From assembly GCF_002813915.1 (NCBI RefSeq), contig NZ_CP019335.1, positions 2,215,777-2,279,776 on the forward strand: a stretch of DNA of 64,000 bases, given 5' to 3'. The notes under the pieces are model-generated. The model had not been told where the DNA came from. It worked only from the letters and a program-made list of their open reading frames with translations, and searched no databases. The position numbers and the translations under genes were made by a program. This DNA is from Tenacibaculum sp. SZ-18. GTDB taxonomy: Bacteria; Bacteroidota; Bacteroidia; Flavobacteriales; Flavobacteriaceae. Numbering within the stretch: position 1 is the stretch's first letter; each line of letters begins with the position of its first letter. This document shows, one piece after another, positions 40,139 to 51,700 of this stretch.

Positions 40139-41290
40139 CTACAACTTTCCTATTGCTTGTTCAATATCAGCAATTAAATCTTCTACTTCTTCGATTCCTA
40201 CTGAAAAACGAATTAATCCATCTTTAATTCCTTGTTTTGCTCTTTCTTCCGGAGACAATAAAGCATGGGATGTTTGAGATGGGCTTAATAAAGTACTTTC
40301 AACTCCAGCCAAACTCATAGACGGTTTAATTAGTTCTAGATTACGTTGAAATTCCATAGAATCAATTCCTTCTTTTAATTCGAAAGACAACATACCTCCA
40401 AAACCTTTCATTTGCGCTTTCGCTAGTTCATGATTCTCATGTGATTCTAATCCCGGATAATACACTTTATCAACATTAGGATTTTGCTCTAAATAATTCG
40501 CCATTTTTAACGCATTTTCATTTTGACATTTCACACGTAAATTCATGGTTTTTATACTTCTTTCCAGCATCCAAACGGTAAAATCACTTAAACTTCCTCC
40601 AAAATTCTTTGCAATATTCCAAATCTTATCAATATGCTCATTAGATGCAGCGACTGCTCCAGCTAAAATATCGGAATGTCCTCCCATATATTTCGTAGCC
40701 GAATGAATCATAATATCAATACCAAAATCAATTGGAGTTTGATTAATAGGAGAAGCGAAAGTATTATCAATCATACTAACAATCCCATGTTTCTTTGCCA
40801 AATCTGCTACCGCTTTAATATCAACTAACTTCAACAGAGGATTGGAGGGTGTTTCTATAAAAACAACTTTTGTATTCGATCGAATTACTTTTTTAAAATC
40901 TTCAATTTCTAAACTTTCTGTAAACGTATACTCAATTCCAAACTTATTAAATTCCTCAACTACCAAGTTATAAGTTCCTCCATATAAAGTTTCTTGTAAA
41001 ACAACATGATCTCCCTTGTGTAAAAAAGCCATTAAACTTGTACTAATAGCTGCCATTCCTGAACCAAAAATCAATGCATTTTCAGTTTTTTCTAACGCAG
41101 CAATCTTTTTACATAGTACTTCTTGATTTGGTGTATTAAAATATCGAGGATATCTTTTAACATCAACATCATAAAACTGGTAAGAAGAAGACAAATAAAT
41201 CGGAGAAACAGCCCCTTTAAATTGTTCATCTTTTAACTCTCCTACATGCGTACAAATAGTATTTATTCCAAGTTGATCTGTTTTTTTCAT
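40139..41290 (-). CDS. Trans-sulfuration PLP enzyme (Cys/Met metabolism family)
   Basis: The 383-aa product from ATG 41290 (a TTG upstream adds seven residues) is a fold-type I PLP enzyme: FGSGMAAISTSLMAFLHKGD, SLEIEDFKKVIRSNTKVVFI, ETPSNPLLKLVDI, DNTFASP and the PLP-lysine motif HSATKYMGGHSD. Its best candidates are methionine gamma-lyase or cystathionine gamma-synthase; the two cannot be told apart by eye. It is cytosolic. Confidence 0.85.
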   Translation of the reverse strand: MKKTDQLGINTICTHVGELKDEQFKGAVSPIYLSSSYQFYDVDVKRYPRYFNTPNQEVLCKKIAALEKTENALIFGSGMAAISTSLMAFLHKGDHVVLQETLYGGTYNLVVEEFNKFGIEYTFTESLEIEDFKKVIRSNTKVVFIETPSNPLLKLVDIKAVADLAKKHGIVSMIDNTFASPINQTPIDFGIDIMIHSATKYMGGHSDILAGAVAASNEHIDKIWNIAKNFGGSLSDFTVWMLERSIKTMNLRVKCQNENALKMANYLEQNPNVDKVYYPGLESHENHELAKAQMKGFGGMLSFELKEGIDSMEFQRNLELIKPSMSLAGVESTLLSPSQTSHALLSPEERAKQGIKDGLIRFSVGIEEVEDLIADIEQAIGKL

Positions 41291-41361
41291 AATAAATATT
41301 TGGTCCCCCAATTTACTAAAAGCATTCTACAGCTTCAAATAAATTCAATATCTTCGCTATT

Positions 41362-42105
41362 ATGATATCTGTTGTATTACTTGGAGGAGGAAACGTTGCA
41401 CATCATTTGGCAGAAGCTTTTTTAGCTTCTAAAGATGTTACTTTAAAACAATTATATGGACGAAATGTAAAATCTATCAACCATTTTCAAAACAAAGTTT
41501 CTCTAACAGATGATTTAGCCTTGTTAGAAGATGCAGATGTGTACATTATAGCTATCTCCGATGATTCCATAAGTGAATTATCGAATCAATTACCTGAAAA
41601 TAAATTAGTAACACATACTTCTGGAAGTGTTTCTATAAACTCATTAAAAAATAAAGGTCGAAAAGGTATTTTTTATCCGCTTCAAAGTTTTTCGAAAACA
41701 AAACCTGTAGACTTTAATGAAATTCCATTGTGTATTGAAGCTGAGAACACTAAAGACCTAAGTTTATTAGAAAAACTTGCTCATTACATCTCTCCAAAAG
41801 TTTATAAAATATCCTCTGAACAACGAAGTAAATTACATGTTGCCGCCGTATTTGTAAATAATTTCACCAATCATATGTATAAAATTGGGAATGATATTTG
41901 CAACCAATACGATGTTCCTTTTGAAGTATTGTTGCCATTGATAAAAGAAACTGCTTTGAAAATTGAAGAAGTCTCTCCAAATGAAGCACAAACTGGTCCT
42001 GCAAAACGTAATGACCAAGAGACTATTAAAAGACATCTAAATTTACTGGATATCAAACAAAAAGAAATATATCAACTTATAACAAAATCAATCCAAAATG
42101 GATAA
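41362..42105 (+). CDS. Rossmann-fold DUF2520 protein
   Basis: The 247-aa protein begins with a dinucleotide-binding GGGNVAHHLAEAF (residues 8-20) and has a C-terminal helical domain with HVAAVFVNNFTNHMYKIGND and TGPAKRNDQETIKRHLNLL, typical of the Rossmann-like plus DUF2520 pair. It is probably an NAD(P)-dependent reductase of unknown substrate. It overlaps the KdsC-like gene by 8 bp, so the two are coupled. Confidence 0.82.
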   Translation: MISVVLLGGGNVAHHLAEAFLASKDVTLKQLYGRNVKSINHFQNKVSLTDDLALLEDADVYIIAISDDSISELSNQLPENKLVTHTSGSVSINSLKNKGRKGIFYPLQSFSKTKPVDFNEIPLCIEAENTKDLSLLEKLAHYISPKVYKISSEQRSKLHVAAVFVNNFTNHMYKIGNDICNQYDVPFEVLLPLIKETALKIEEVSPNEAQTGPAKRNDQETIKRHLNLLDIKQKEIYQLITKSIQNG

Positions 42106-42625
42106 AAGCTATAAACAACTTTTTAACGACGTAACAACATTTATTTTTGATGTTGATGGTGTATTAACAAACGGAATTGTAACTGTTTTTCCAAACGGAG
42201 AATTGGTTCGTCAAATGAATATAAAAGACGGCTACGCTTTAAAAGCTGCTGTAAAATCAGGATATCGTGTTTGTATTATATCTGGAGGAAAAAATGAAGG
42301 AGTAAGAAAACGTTTGGAAGGCTTAGGAATCACTGATATTTATTTAGGAGCACACACTAAAATAAATCAATATAAAGAGTTAGTTGAAAAATACGATTTA
42401 AAAGCAGAAAACGTTTTGTACATGGGAGATGATATTCCAGATTTACCAGTAATGGGAAAAGTTGGAATTCCTTGTTGCCCTAATGACGCTGTTAGAGAAC
42501 TGCAAGCAATATCAGTTTATATTTCCGATAAAAACGGTGGTGAAGGTTGTGCAAGAGATGTTATTGAACAAGTAATGCGTGTTCAAGAGAAATGGAAAGA
42601 TAATTTTGATGCACAGTACGATTAA
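42098..42625 (+). CDS. kdsC: KdsC-like HAD phosphatase (Kdo-8-phosphate phosphatase)
   Basis: The 175-aa HAD protein has motif I FDVDGVLTNG, motif II SGGKNEGVRKR and motif IV YMGDDIPDLPVM, and no cap domain, like tetrameric KdsC. It would hydrolyse 3-deoxy-manno-octulosonate 8-phosphate for lipopolysaccharide core. The catalytic Asp pair is intact. Confidence 0.85.
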   Translation: MDKSYKQLFNDVTTFIFDVDGVLTNGIVTVFPNGELVRQMNIKDGYALKAAVKSGYRVCIISGGKNEGVRKRLEGLGITDIYLGAHTKINQYKELVEKYDLKAENVLYMGDDIPDLPVMGKVGIPCCPNDAVRELQAISVYISDKNGGEGCARDVIEQVMRVQEKWKDNFDAQYD

Positions 42626-42649
42626 CAAGAACAAATTAAATTTACATAT

Positions 42650-43075
42650 ATGAGAAAAGTAGTATTTACATTTTTATTAGTTGCGTTTGCAACAACTGTA
42701 GGTGCGCAAAGCATTTTCGGAAAATGGGAAAACCGAGATGAAGAAACAGGTAAAGTCGATAGTGTAATTGAAGTGTATGAAAAAGAAGGAAAAGCATATG
42801 CTAAGATTGTAGAAATAACAGATCAAAACAGACAAAACGCTGTTTGTGAGAAATGTAGCGGAAAGAACAAAGACCAAAAAATATTAGGAATGAATATTTT
42901 AACTGGACTAGAAAAAGACGGAGAGGAATGGTCTGGCGGAAAAATTTTAGACCCTAAAAATGGGAAAAAATATAAATGTTACATTCAACTTGTAGAAGCT
43001 GATAAATTAAAAATTAGAGGATATATTGGTTTCTCTTTACTTGGAAGAACTGCATACTGGTTTAGAAAGAAATAA
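42650..43075 (+). CDS. Exported DUF2147 protein (141 aa)
   Basis: A signal peptide (MRKVVFTFLLVAFATTVGAQ) is followed by the DUF2147 fold: IFGKWENRDEETGKVDSVIE, a CEKCSGK pair, MNILTGLEKDGEEWSGGKIL, DPKNGKKYKCYIQL and a final GFSLLGRTAYWFRKK. It is a small periplasmic beta barrel-like protein of unknown role, common in Bacteroidota. Confidence 0.85.
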   Translation: MRKVVFTFLLVAFATTVGAQSIFGKWENRDEETGKVDSVIEVYEKEGKAYAKIVEITDQNRQNAVCEKCSGKNKDQKILGMNILTGLEKDGEEWSGGKILDPKNGKKYKCYIQLVEADKLKIRGYIGFSLLGRTAYWFRKK

Positions 43076-43098
43076 ATATTCTTTGAAAAAATCATACT

Positions 43099-43129
43099 AG
43101 AGATTGTCATTTTTGGCAATCTCTTTTTG
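43099..43129 (+). terminator. Intrinsic terminator
   Basis: AGAGATTG and CAATCTCT pair around a 10-nt loop, followed by TTTTTG, ending the four-gene rightward unit. Confidence 0.8.
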
Positions 43130-43163
43130 TTTACAGTGATTTCCTAATCGTTATATTTGGGTT

Positions 43164-45263
43164 ATGCGACTGAATAAAAACCACTTCCTCTATCCTATTA
43201 TAGTATTGTTTCTTTTTTCTTGTTCTCAATCAAAAGAAAAACATACTAATAGTTTAATACATGAATCAAGTCCATATTTACTGCAACATGCCCATAATCC
43301 AGTAAATTGGTTTCCTTGGGATACTAAATATCTTGAAAAAGCCCAAGAAGAAAACAAACTTGTATTACTATCTATTGGTTATTCTTCATGTCATTGGTGC
43401 CATGTAATGGAGGAAGAAACTTTTGAAGATGAAGAGATAGCAAAGTTCATGAATGAAAACTTTGTCAATATTAAAATAGACAGAGAAGAACATCCTGATG
43501 TTGATAAAACCTACATGACTGCTGTACAAATTATGACAGGTAATGGAGGATGGCCTTTAAACTGTATAATTCTTCCTAATGGTAAACCTGTTTGGGGAGG
43601 AACGTATTTTGAAAAAGATGAATGGTTAGAAAATCTTAAAAACATTCAATTATTTTATACTAATAATCCAGAAAAGACTGATGACTTTGCCGAAAAATTA
43701 GCAAATGATATGAAGTCACTTCAAGTGATTGGCAAGAACAGTTCAGAAACCAATTTCTCTAAAGAAACATTAGATAAAAATGTGAATTTATGGTTTGAAA
43801 AGCTGGATACAATTAATGGTGGCTTTATAGGATCAACTCAGTTTCCTAGACCGAATAACTATCAGTTTTTATTGCGTTACGCTTATCAAAATAATGACTC
43901 TAAACTTCTTGATTTTGTGACTAACACATTGGACAAAATGGCTTTGGGTGGTTTACATGATCATTTAGAAGGAGGTTTTGCCAGATATACTGTTGATAAC
44001 AAATGGCACATTCCACATTTCGAAAAAATGCTATACGATAATGCCCAACTCATCTCATTGTATTCTATTGCTTATCAAATAACCAAGAAACCTTTATATA
44101 AAGAAATTGTATACAAGACTATTGAATTTATCGAGAAAGAATTCCATGCAAATGGACTGTATTATTCTTCTTTAAATGCTGATAGTTTTAATGAACATAA
44201 TAAATTGGAAGAAGGAGCATATTACACTTGGACAAATGGAGAGTTAATTTCCTTAATTACCCAAAACAAAAAACTCTTTGATTCGTATTACGGAATTAAT
44301 GAAATAGAAAAAATTGAAGGTAAATCGGCATTAGTCAAAAGAACTCCTAATTCTGAATTTGCCAAAGCAAACAACATTTCCATTCAAAAGCTTAAAAATC
44401 TGGTTATGAATTGGAACAAACAACTTTTAGAAGCAAGACTCAAAAGACAAAAACCTTCCTTAGATACGAAAATTCTAACTTCTTGGAATGCACTTTTATT
44501 ACAAGGATATGTGGATGCTTTCAAAGTTTTTGGAGATGAAAAATTTAAAGAAAAAGCCATTAAAAATGGAAAAGCACTACAAAATGGAGCTATTGATAAA
44601 GCAGGAAATGTTTTAAGAACAATTGGTAAAGGCAATAAAAAGATTGATGGTTATTTAGAAGACTATGCATTATTGATTAACGCATATATCTCATTGTATC
44701 AGATTACGCTAAACGAAAATTGGCTTAATATTTCGAATACATTAGCTAAAGTAAGTTTTGACATTTTCTTTGATGCAGAACAGGAGCTTTTTAAATATTC
44801 AACCAAGAAGAGTTTTGGTTTAATTGCTAATAACTTTGAAATTGAAGATATCGTTATTCCTTCTTCTAATTCTGTAATGAGTAAAAACCTACTCTTATTA
44901 AGTCATTATTTTGAAAACAAAGAGTACTTAGCACTGAGTAAAACCATGTTGCATAATATGGAAACGAAAATTGAAAAATACCCACACGCATATTCAAACT
45001 GGCTAGACAACTATTTGAACTTTACAGCTCCATATTTTGAAACTGTTATTTGCGGTAAGGGAGCTATTGAAAAAACAAAAGAATTGTTTCAAAGAAAATA
45101 CACTCCTAATATGTTGATTTCTGGAAGTACTCAAAAAAGTGAGTTACCTCTTCTGTTAAATCGATACAATGTGGACAAAACTTTAATTTATGTCTGCGTT
45201 AATAAAGCTTGTAAATTACCTACTGAAGATATTGATAGAGCAATTCAACTCATGAGGAATTGA
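43164..45263 (+). CDS. Thioredoxin-domain DUF255 (YyaL-type) lipoprotein
   Basis: The 699-aa protein has a lipobox-like LFLFSCSQ (Cys20) and an N-terminal thioredoxin-like DUF255 domain: [40 protein letters not shown] (CHWC redox site) and [20 protein letters not shown]. The rest is an alpha/alpha toroid, with [40 protein letters not shown] and EDYALLINA. The family is ubiquitous; activity is not established. A single gene. Confidence 0.88.
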   Translation: MRLNKNHFLYPIIVLFLFSCSQSKEKHTNSLIHESSPYLLQHAHNPVNWFPWDTKYLEKAQEENKLVLLSIGYSSCHWCHVMEEETFEDEEIAKFMNENFVNIKIDREEHPDVDKTYMTAVQIMTGNGGWPLNCIILPNGKPVWGGTYFEKDEWLENLKNIQLFYTNNPEKTDDFAEKLANDMKSLQVIGKNSSETNFSKETLDKNVNLWFEKLDTINGGFIGSTQFPRPNNYQFLLRYAYQNNDSKLLDFVTNTLDKMALGGLHDHLEGGFARYTVDNKWHIPHFEKMLYDNAQLISLYSIAYQITKKPLYKEIVYKTIEFIEKEFHANGLYYSSLNADSFNEHNKLEEGAYYTWTNGELISLITQNKKLFDSYYGINEIEKIEGKSALVKRTPNSEFAKANNISIQKLKNLVMNWNKQLLEARLKRQKPSLDTKILTSWNALLLQGYVDAFKVFGDEKFKEKAIKNGKALQNGAIDKAGNVLRTIGKGNKKIDGYLEDYALLINAYISLYQITLNENWLNISNTLAKVSFDIFFDAEQELFKYSTKKSFGLIANNFEIEDIVIPSSNSVMSKNLLLLSHYFENKEYLALSKTMLHNMETKIEKYPHAYSNWLDNYLNFTAPYFETVICGKGAIEKTKELFQRKYTPNMLISGSTQKSELPLLLNRYNVDKTLIYVCVNKACKLPTEDIDRAIQLMRN

Positions 45264-45823
45264 TGTTATTTCATTGCAAAAAAATAGTATAAAATAGAGT
45301 TTTTTTATGGCAACCTTCTTTATCTAAATCAAATTTAAGATGAAAGTAAAAGATTACTTCAGCTTCTTAAGCTTCGTAATGAGCAATGAAATTTCTTTTT
45401 TAATGTTCATCAGATTCCAATATACGTAGGAACGACAAGTCGTATACTAAAAGATTACTTAAAAAAAACGTCATTTCCGTGAAAATAGAAACCTCATTAC
45501 AGCTGTCTATAATAACTAATTACTCAGGAATAACAGTATTCTCTAATTTAACCTCTTTTAAAAAATAACAGAATTATTCAAATTTTTTCTAGAATTTCCA
45601 CCTTGTTGATAATCATTCCAAGCAAATGGAAATTGTTTAAAACAGGAACGTTTCAATTTTGATTATCATCAATAACTAAACAATATTTATCAATATCAAT
45701 TGACTTTAATTCGTGCACAAACTCTCCTTCAATCAGAGATATAGCATTACTCGATTTTCTATTGAAAAAACATTGTAAGGGAAACCATTTCTTTTTCCTT
45801 TTTTCATAAAATTCCAAATAACT
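45264..45823. other. Degenerate intergenic stretch with gene debris
   Basis: Its minus strand continues the lipoprotein-like frame at 45824-46048 in broken pieces (SLIEGEFVHELKSIDIDKYC at about 45676-45740, then a stop). Otherwise only short frames are seen. It looks like a decaying gene rather than a regulatory region. Confidence 0.4.
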
Positions 45824-46048
45824 TTAAAAACTAATTGAATTTTTTTCTGAATAGGATTTTGAAGTGTCTAAATACATTTTTCCTTCTCCACTTTTGATCC
45901 ACTCATCTAGGAATTCATTCTCAAAACTATCTGAAAAAATAATTTTAGATTTTGTACAGCTACACAAAAACAAACCATGTGACAAAAAGAATATTATTCT
46001 TTTATTCTGTAACACTTTCTGCTCTTTTTTGCTGTAACGCTCTCTCAA
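45670..46048 (-). pseudogene. Decaying lipoprotein gene after the GPH transporter
   Basis: A frame from 46048 encodes HGLFLCSCTKSKIIFSDSFE then EWIKSGEGKMYLDTSKSYSE, a lipobox (FLCSC) followed by the start of a beta-sandwich-like exported domain, and stops at 45824 after 74 aa. Further in-frame fragments continue downstream with stops. It overlaps the transporter's end by 47 bp. It may once have been a sugar-binding or hydrolase lipoprotein of the same locus. Confidence 0.45.
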
Positions 46049-47399
46049 TCTCTTTCATAACTCGAGGAGTTAAAGGATAGAACAACAGTGCAACTATAGC
46101 CAATAAAACAAATAATCCCGGAACGACACTCATGTTCAATTTTATTCCCTCTAACATTTCAGGAGTTTTTACCAAAGATTGTCCATCATAATTATACAAA
46201 TTCAATACCGCTAATGTTATCGCACCGGCCACACCTGAACCAAATTTCATAGCAAATGTCCCTGCAGAGAAAATTAATCCTGTTGCTCGTCTACCATTTT
46301 TTAATTCAGAATAATCAGCTGAATCACCCAACATTGCAAAAAATAAAATTGGCATTAATCCAGCTCCAAATTCAGATAAAATCCCTAGTGTAAAAATTGA
46401 TCCGATTTCATTTGGCTCTAATACGTACATTGCTCCAGCGAAGCTTGCTGAAAACAAAATACTCAACATAAATAATCTTACTTTTCCAAAATACTTTGTC
46501 AATATTGGAGCAAAAACTGTTGAAATCATAGATATAACTAATAACGAGAGTAAATACAATCCCGCTAGTCCATTTTTGCCTCCCCATTTAGTAAGTGCTC
46601 CAAAAAACCCACTTTCATCTTGCACATAATGTGTAAAATAATACATTATTGAGCTTTGTTTGATAATGTTATATGTTACGAATACAAATCCTATAAATAA
46701 CAAAATCAACCAAGGTTTATTCGTAGAAAGATCTTTATAATCTTTAAAAATATTATCTGTTTTTACAGCTTTTACACGTTCTCTTGTAGTATAAAAGGTA
46801 ATAAACGAAAAAGTAGCTAAAATAAAAGCTAGTACATACATGGTGTATTGATATCCTAAGTTCTCATTTCCCTTCCCAAGGAAATCGACTAAAGAAATCA
46901 CACCAATAGTAGCAATTATTCCTCCCAGATAAGCTCCAAAAAAACGAAAGGACGATAATATTGTTCTCTCCTCAACGTTTTGGGTCATTACTCCCATTAA
47001 TGCCGAATATGGAACATTATTAGCGGTATAGGCTAATGTATAAAATATAGATGTTGCATACGCCCAAAACAATTTACCTGACAAGCCTAAATCTGGAGTT
47101 GTAAATTGTAATACTAAAGCAACTCCAAATGGTAAAGCAGTCCACAATAACCAAGGTCTGAATTTCCCCCATTTTGTGCTTGTTCTATCAGCAATATTAC
47201 CCATTATCAAATCAGTAATACCGTCACCTAAACGAATCACTAAAAGCAAAGTTGCAACCGCAGCTGTTCCTAAACCAAAAACATCCGTGTAAAAAATGGG
47301 TAAAAAAGGACCGATAGTTCTCCATGCGATGTTAGCAGCAGTATCTCCTAATGCATATCCTATTTTTTCTTTGACTGACAATTTCGTTGTTTCTGACAT
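46002..47399 (-). CDS. GPH-family sugar:cation symporter
   Basis: The 465-aa protein has twelve membrane segments and the MFS_2/GPH signature (KIGYALGDTAANIAWRTIGP, LGDGITDLIMGNIADRTSTK, GKFRPWLLW, and DSADYSELKNGRRATG). It should import a glycoside or sugar across the inner membrane with Na+ or H+. It is the last, downstream gene of the leftward PUL set and is separated from the SMP-30 gene by 430 bp. Confidence 0.87.
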   Translation of the reverse strand: MSETTKLSVKEKIGYALGDTAANIAWRTIGPFLPIFYTDVFGLGTAAVATLLLVIRLGDGITDLIMGNIADRTSTKWGKFRPWLLWTALPFGVALVLQFTTPDLGLSGKLFWAYATSIFYTLAYTANNVPYSALMGVMTQNVEERTILSSFRFFGAYLGGIIATIGVISLVDFLGKGNENLGYQYTMYVLAFILATFSFITFYTTRERVKAVKTDNIFKDYKDLSTNKPWLILLFIGFVFVTYNIIKQSSIMYYFTHYVQDESGFFGALTKWGGKNGLAGLYLLSLLVISMISTVFAPILTKYFGKVRLFMLSILFSASFAGAMYVLEPNEIGSIFTLGILSEFGAGLMPILFFAMLGDSADYSELKNGRRATGLIFSAGTFAMKFGSGVAGAITLAVLNLYNYDGQSLVKTPEMLEGIKLNMSVVPGLFVLLAIVALLFYPLTPRVMKEIERALQQKRAESVTE

Positions 47400-47830
47400 T
47401 TTATATTTTTATTTATTCGATATTTAGTGCTATAAACTACTAATAAAAATGGTTGCTTTTCCATTTCAAATTCTATGTATAACAAAAATTCCTCACAAGC
47501 CTCTATTCAATATTCTTTTGTGTTGATAATTTTTAATTGTACTTCAAAGCAAATCAAAACCAAAAGAAAGCTTATAAAGCTCTTACCACGTTTTTTTAGT
47601 TCCGTTTATCTTCTCCTAACACAACTTTAAATTCACCTCTATTAAAATTGATTTGTTTTTTTCTAAAACTATTTATAAAAAGAATAAATCCAAGATGGAT
47701 ATTAACATAACAGCTTTTAGATTTTTATTCATTATAACAACTGATTTACGCTGACACAAAAAGACTAAATTATAAATTGCTTTTACATTAAATTCTTTTT
47801 ATTTCTAGGCTTCGTATGTTGAATTAAGAT
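47400..47830. other. 430-bp AT-rich intergenic region
   Basis: I see no gene or RNA. No strong hairpin or repeat stands out. It probably holds the promoter of the transporter. Confidence 0.5.
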
Positions 47831-48790
47831 TTACTTCAATTTATTTACCAAATTAAAAAAACTTCCTTTCACTCCTTTTTCTTTCAATTGAATTTTAAAT
47901 ACGGAACCTGCTAAAGGAAACTTTTTATGTTCTTCATCCGTCATATCTGTGCTTGCTGTTGTGATATATAAAACATCTAAATTCTCTCCACCAAACGCAC
48001 ATGAAGTAACATTATGCGCAGGAACTTTAATCTTCTTAATTAACTTACCTGTATTAGGATTGTAATTTGCTACCGCATTTCCATTCCACATTCCTACCCA
48101 AAGCATATCATTTTCATCGATAGTCATTCCATCAGGAAATCCATCTTTAGGATCTATGGTAACAGCAATACGTTCATTGGTAATTGTATTTTTCTTGTTA
48201 TCAAAATCAAAGGCCTTAATTTGACCCGTTGGCGTATCTATATAATACATTGTTCTTTTATCGCTAGTCCATACTATTCCATTCGAAATGGTAATATTCC
48301 CTAGCATTTTACTCGCGTTTCCAGATCCATCAATTTTATACAAATTTCCCTTTTGATGCGTTTGAGGCAAATGCATTGAACCCACCCATAAATTGCCATT
48401 AGGATCACATTTACCATCGTTAAATCTATTTTCAGTGGCATCTGATTCAAGATCTATTAATAAGGTTAACTTACTAGTGTTCGTATTTACAATGTAGATT
48501 CCATCTTCTAGAGCTATAACCGCACTATTCTGTTTATTCGTAGGAACAACAGTTCCAATTCTAGAAGGCATTTTAACAGTCTTATTCTCCTCTGTTTTTG
48601 GAGTGAATATGTGTAATTTTTTTCCTTCGATATCTACCCAATACAATTCTTCTGACTTATAATTCCAAAAAGCACCTTCACCCAATTGAGCATTTATTTT
48701 AATTGCTAGCTCCACTTTACCTTCTTTTCTTTCATTTACTTTACAACAAACTAAAAGATATACCAATAAAAATAATCCTAGTTTATTCAT
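47831..48790 (-). CDS. SMP-30/gluconolactonase-like lipoprotein
   Basis: The 319-aa protein has an LVCC lipobox near residue 15 and a six-bladed propeller of the SMP-30/LRE type: LGEGAFWNYKSEELYWVDIE, NRFNDGKCDPNGNLWVGSMH, ISNGIVWTSDKRTMYYIDTP, DPKDGFPDGMTIDENDMLWV and HNVTSCAFGGENLDVLYITT. Metal ligands Glu18-type, Asn and Asp of the family are present. It would open a sugar lactone in the periplasm. It overlaps the FG-GAP gene by 4 bp. Confidence 0.85.
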   Translation of the reverse strand: MNKLGLFLLVYLLVCCKVNERKEGKVELAIKINAQLGEGAFWNYKSEELYWVDIEGKKLHIFTPKTEENKTVKMPSRIGTVVPTNKQNSAVIALEDGIYIVNTNTSKLTLLIDLESDATENRFNDGKCDPNGNLWVGSMHLPQTHQKGNLYKIDGSGNASKMLGNITISNGIVWTSDKRTMYYIDTPTGQIKAFDFDNKKNTITNERIAVTIDPKDGFPDGMTIDENDMLWVGMWNGNAVANYNPNTGKLIKKIKVPAHNVTSCAFGGENLDVLYITTASTDMTDEEHKKFPLAGSVFKIQLKEKGVKGSFFNLVNKLK

Positions 48791-51700
48791 TGTTTCTTAT
48801 TGAATTTTATAAACTCCAAATAATCATTATTCTTTACTGAAATGATATGAGGAGTATTTCCTATTGATATTTTCTTTAAATCTTTTACATCACCCGAAGC
48901 AAAGAATCCTGTTTCTTCAATTGACAAGGTTTTGAATTCACCTTTTCCATTTCCATTTAAAACTAGTCCGTAACTACCATCGTTTCGTGGAGTTTCAACT
49001 TCTGAATTATAGAGATTCCCCGCAATAATTGCGTCCATATTCCCGTCGTTATTAATATCTTCTACAATTATCTGCTGAATACTCGAAAACTGCGCTTCTA
49101 TTGGAAGCTCATATCGCACAAATTGACTTCCTTTATTTTCTAGATAAATACTAGCGAAAGATTTGACTTGATAATGCAGTGCATCTTCCAAATTCTTTTT
49201 ACCGTAAACATCTATTAGCGTTGCTTTTGAAAAAGCATCATAACTTTTGAACTTTCTTTTTATTCCAGAAATCTGTTCTGATGAACACTGTTTTCCTCTT
49301 ACTGGATATTGCTTTCCTTTGTTATAGTAACTCAACACAATATCTGAAGTGAAATTTTTATCGAAATCTTTAGCATAAATATCAAAAGTTGCATCTTCCG
49401 AAGCTTTATATTTATAATTAAGACCATTATTACCTAGAATATAATCCATGTCTCCATCATTATCGAAATCTTCTTTCTGAATACTCCACCACCATCCTGT
49501 AGTATCTCTTGATAATCCTAATTCTTCCGATACATCCTCAAAAGCTCCTTTATTATTCTTAAATACTTTTATTGGCATCCATTCTCCAACAATTATAATA
49601 TCATCCCAAGAATCGTTATTAAAATCGGTCACCACAGCACTTGTAGCCATCCCTAAACCAAGTAAACCTTGAGCAGAATCGTTCGTTACATTTTCAAAAT
49701 GTATAGTGTTTAAATCAGAAGTATTCTTTAATAAAAACGACGAAGCTGGCAACGGATATTTACCTGGAATTTGTCTACCAAGAACTAAAATATCTTGTTT
49801 CCCATCTCTATTGAAATCTATATTATAAGCCTTGGATCCACTTGAATACAATTCTGGTAATGAATTGGAAGCATCTTCAAACTCACCTGATCCATTATTG
49901 ATGTAGAGCTGATCTTTCAATCTTTTTGAGTCTTCGTCAAACTCATAACCTCCACTGACAACATATAAATCCAAATCATTATCATTATCTACATCAAAAA
50001 ATAATGCACCAACATCTTCCGATAATTGATTTTGCTTAAATGCATTTTGATTTTGTTTCTCGAAACCAGTTGTAGTTTGGAAATACAATTCACCTGATTT
50101 TCCATAAGCACCGCCAACAAAAACATCCTCTAATCCGTCTTTATTAAGATCCGCAACCTCTACTGCTGGTCCTAATGTTGACATTTTGTGAGGAAGTAAA
50201 ATCTGCGTTTCAAAATCGTCATGTAAATTCTCGGTATGTTTAATCTTATTATTGAAATTAGAATTCGTTGTAAACATCTTTTCTTGTAAACTTATTGTAG
50301 CATAATTTTCATCAGCCTCTTGATAATCAAAAACTAGAGTTTGATTTGATTTTACATCTTTTATGATTTGAGATTTCTGAGAATTCCATTGGACTTTAAC
50401 ACTATCAATACTCTTCTGTTTATTCAAACCAAAATGTAATTCTGGAGCTACAGAAGATTGAAAACCTCTAGTTAGTGTTAACTCCTGAACTTGCTTTGAA
50501 TCCTTTGAATAAACGAACACTTTTGCTCCTAATCCGAAAGTATTTTTCTCATTACCTTTCAATTGTACTTTCAAGAAGTTTTTATCTTCAGAAGAAGTAT
50601 TTTTAAATATGGTTGCCTCCTCATCAATATTATTTACAATAATTTCTAAATCACCATCATTATCTAAATCTGCGTAAGCTACTCCGTTCGAAAATCCTTC
50701 ATGAGAAATTCCCCAATCGCTATTTACTTTTTTAAATTCAATTCCTCCTAAGTTTTTAAACATGAAATTGTCTATTTTCTCACTAGGGATCATTTTTGTT
50801 TTTTCTAGAAGAGACACCTCTTTAAATTCTTCACCATCGATTTTATTAAAAAAATCTTTATTGTTCACCTCTCTTCTTGTTCCGTTAGTTACATATAAAT
50901 CTTTGTATCCATCATTATCAAAATCTGCAAATAATGGAGCCCAACTCCAATCTGTAGAAGATGTTCCCGTTAATCGTGAAATATTAGAGAATTTCGGAAT
51001 TCCGTTTTCGTTATAACCAGAATTCAATTGCAAGCAATTGTGCATGTATTGATAATGAAAACCGTACAAAACAGTTTCATAAAACAATCTTGGATTCATG
51101 CTCGACATATTAGCCTTTTGCCTTCTATTATCATCTGAATCCATATCAGCTTGAAAAATATCTAAGTGCCCATCATTATTGATGTCCGCAATATCAATTC
51201 CCATTCCGTAAAAAGCAGTTTGACTAGTTGCTTCCTTAATTACTTCTTTGAAAGTACCATCTTGATTATTCATATACATGAAATCTGGTATACTGTAATC
51301 GTTTGAAACGTATAAATCTGTCCAGCCATCATTATTTAAATCGGCTGCAGAAATACCCAATGAAAAACTATAATTTTTCACTCCAGCCTTCTCTGTAACA
51401 TCAATAAAATTTCCATCTTGATTTTCGAATAGCTTATCCGACTCAACATCTTTAACATTTTGCATTCGATTTTTATAAATCATATTTGGAGTTGAAGGAT
51501 GTGCCATTGGATAATTAGCTAAATACATATCTAAATCACCATCATTATCATAATCTAGAAACGTAGCTTGAACAGAATTTCCTTCATCTGCTAGACCATA
51601 TTTTTCTGCAGACTCTGTGAATGTATTATTCTTATTATTTATAAAAAGTTGATTCTTCTTATTCCCATCTTTTCCCGCAACAGAGCAATAAATATCTAGA

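Noticed and set aside
45340..45440. 29-codon plus-strand frame (MKVKDYFSFL...)
   Set aside because: It lies in a decaying region with no leader or neighbours in the same direction.
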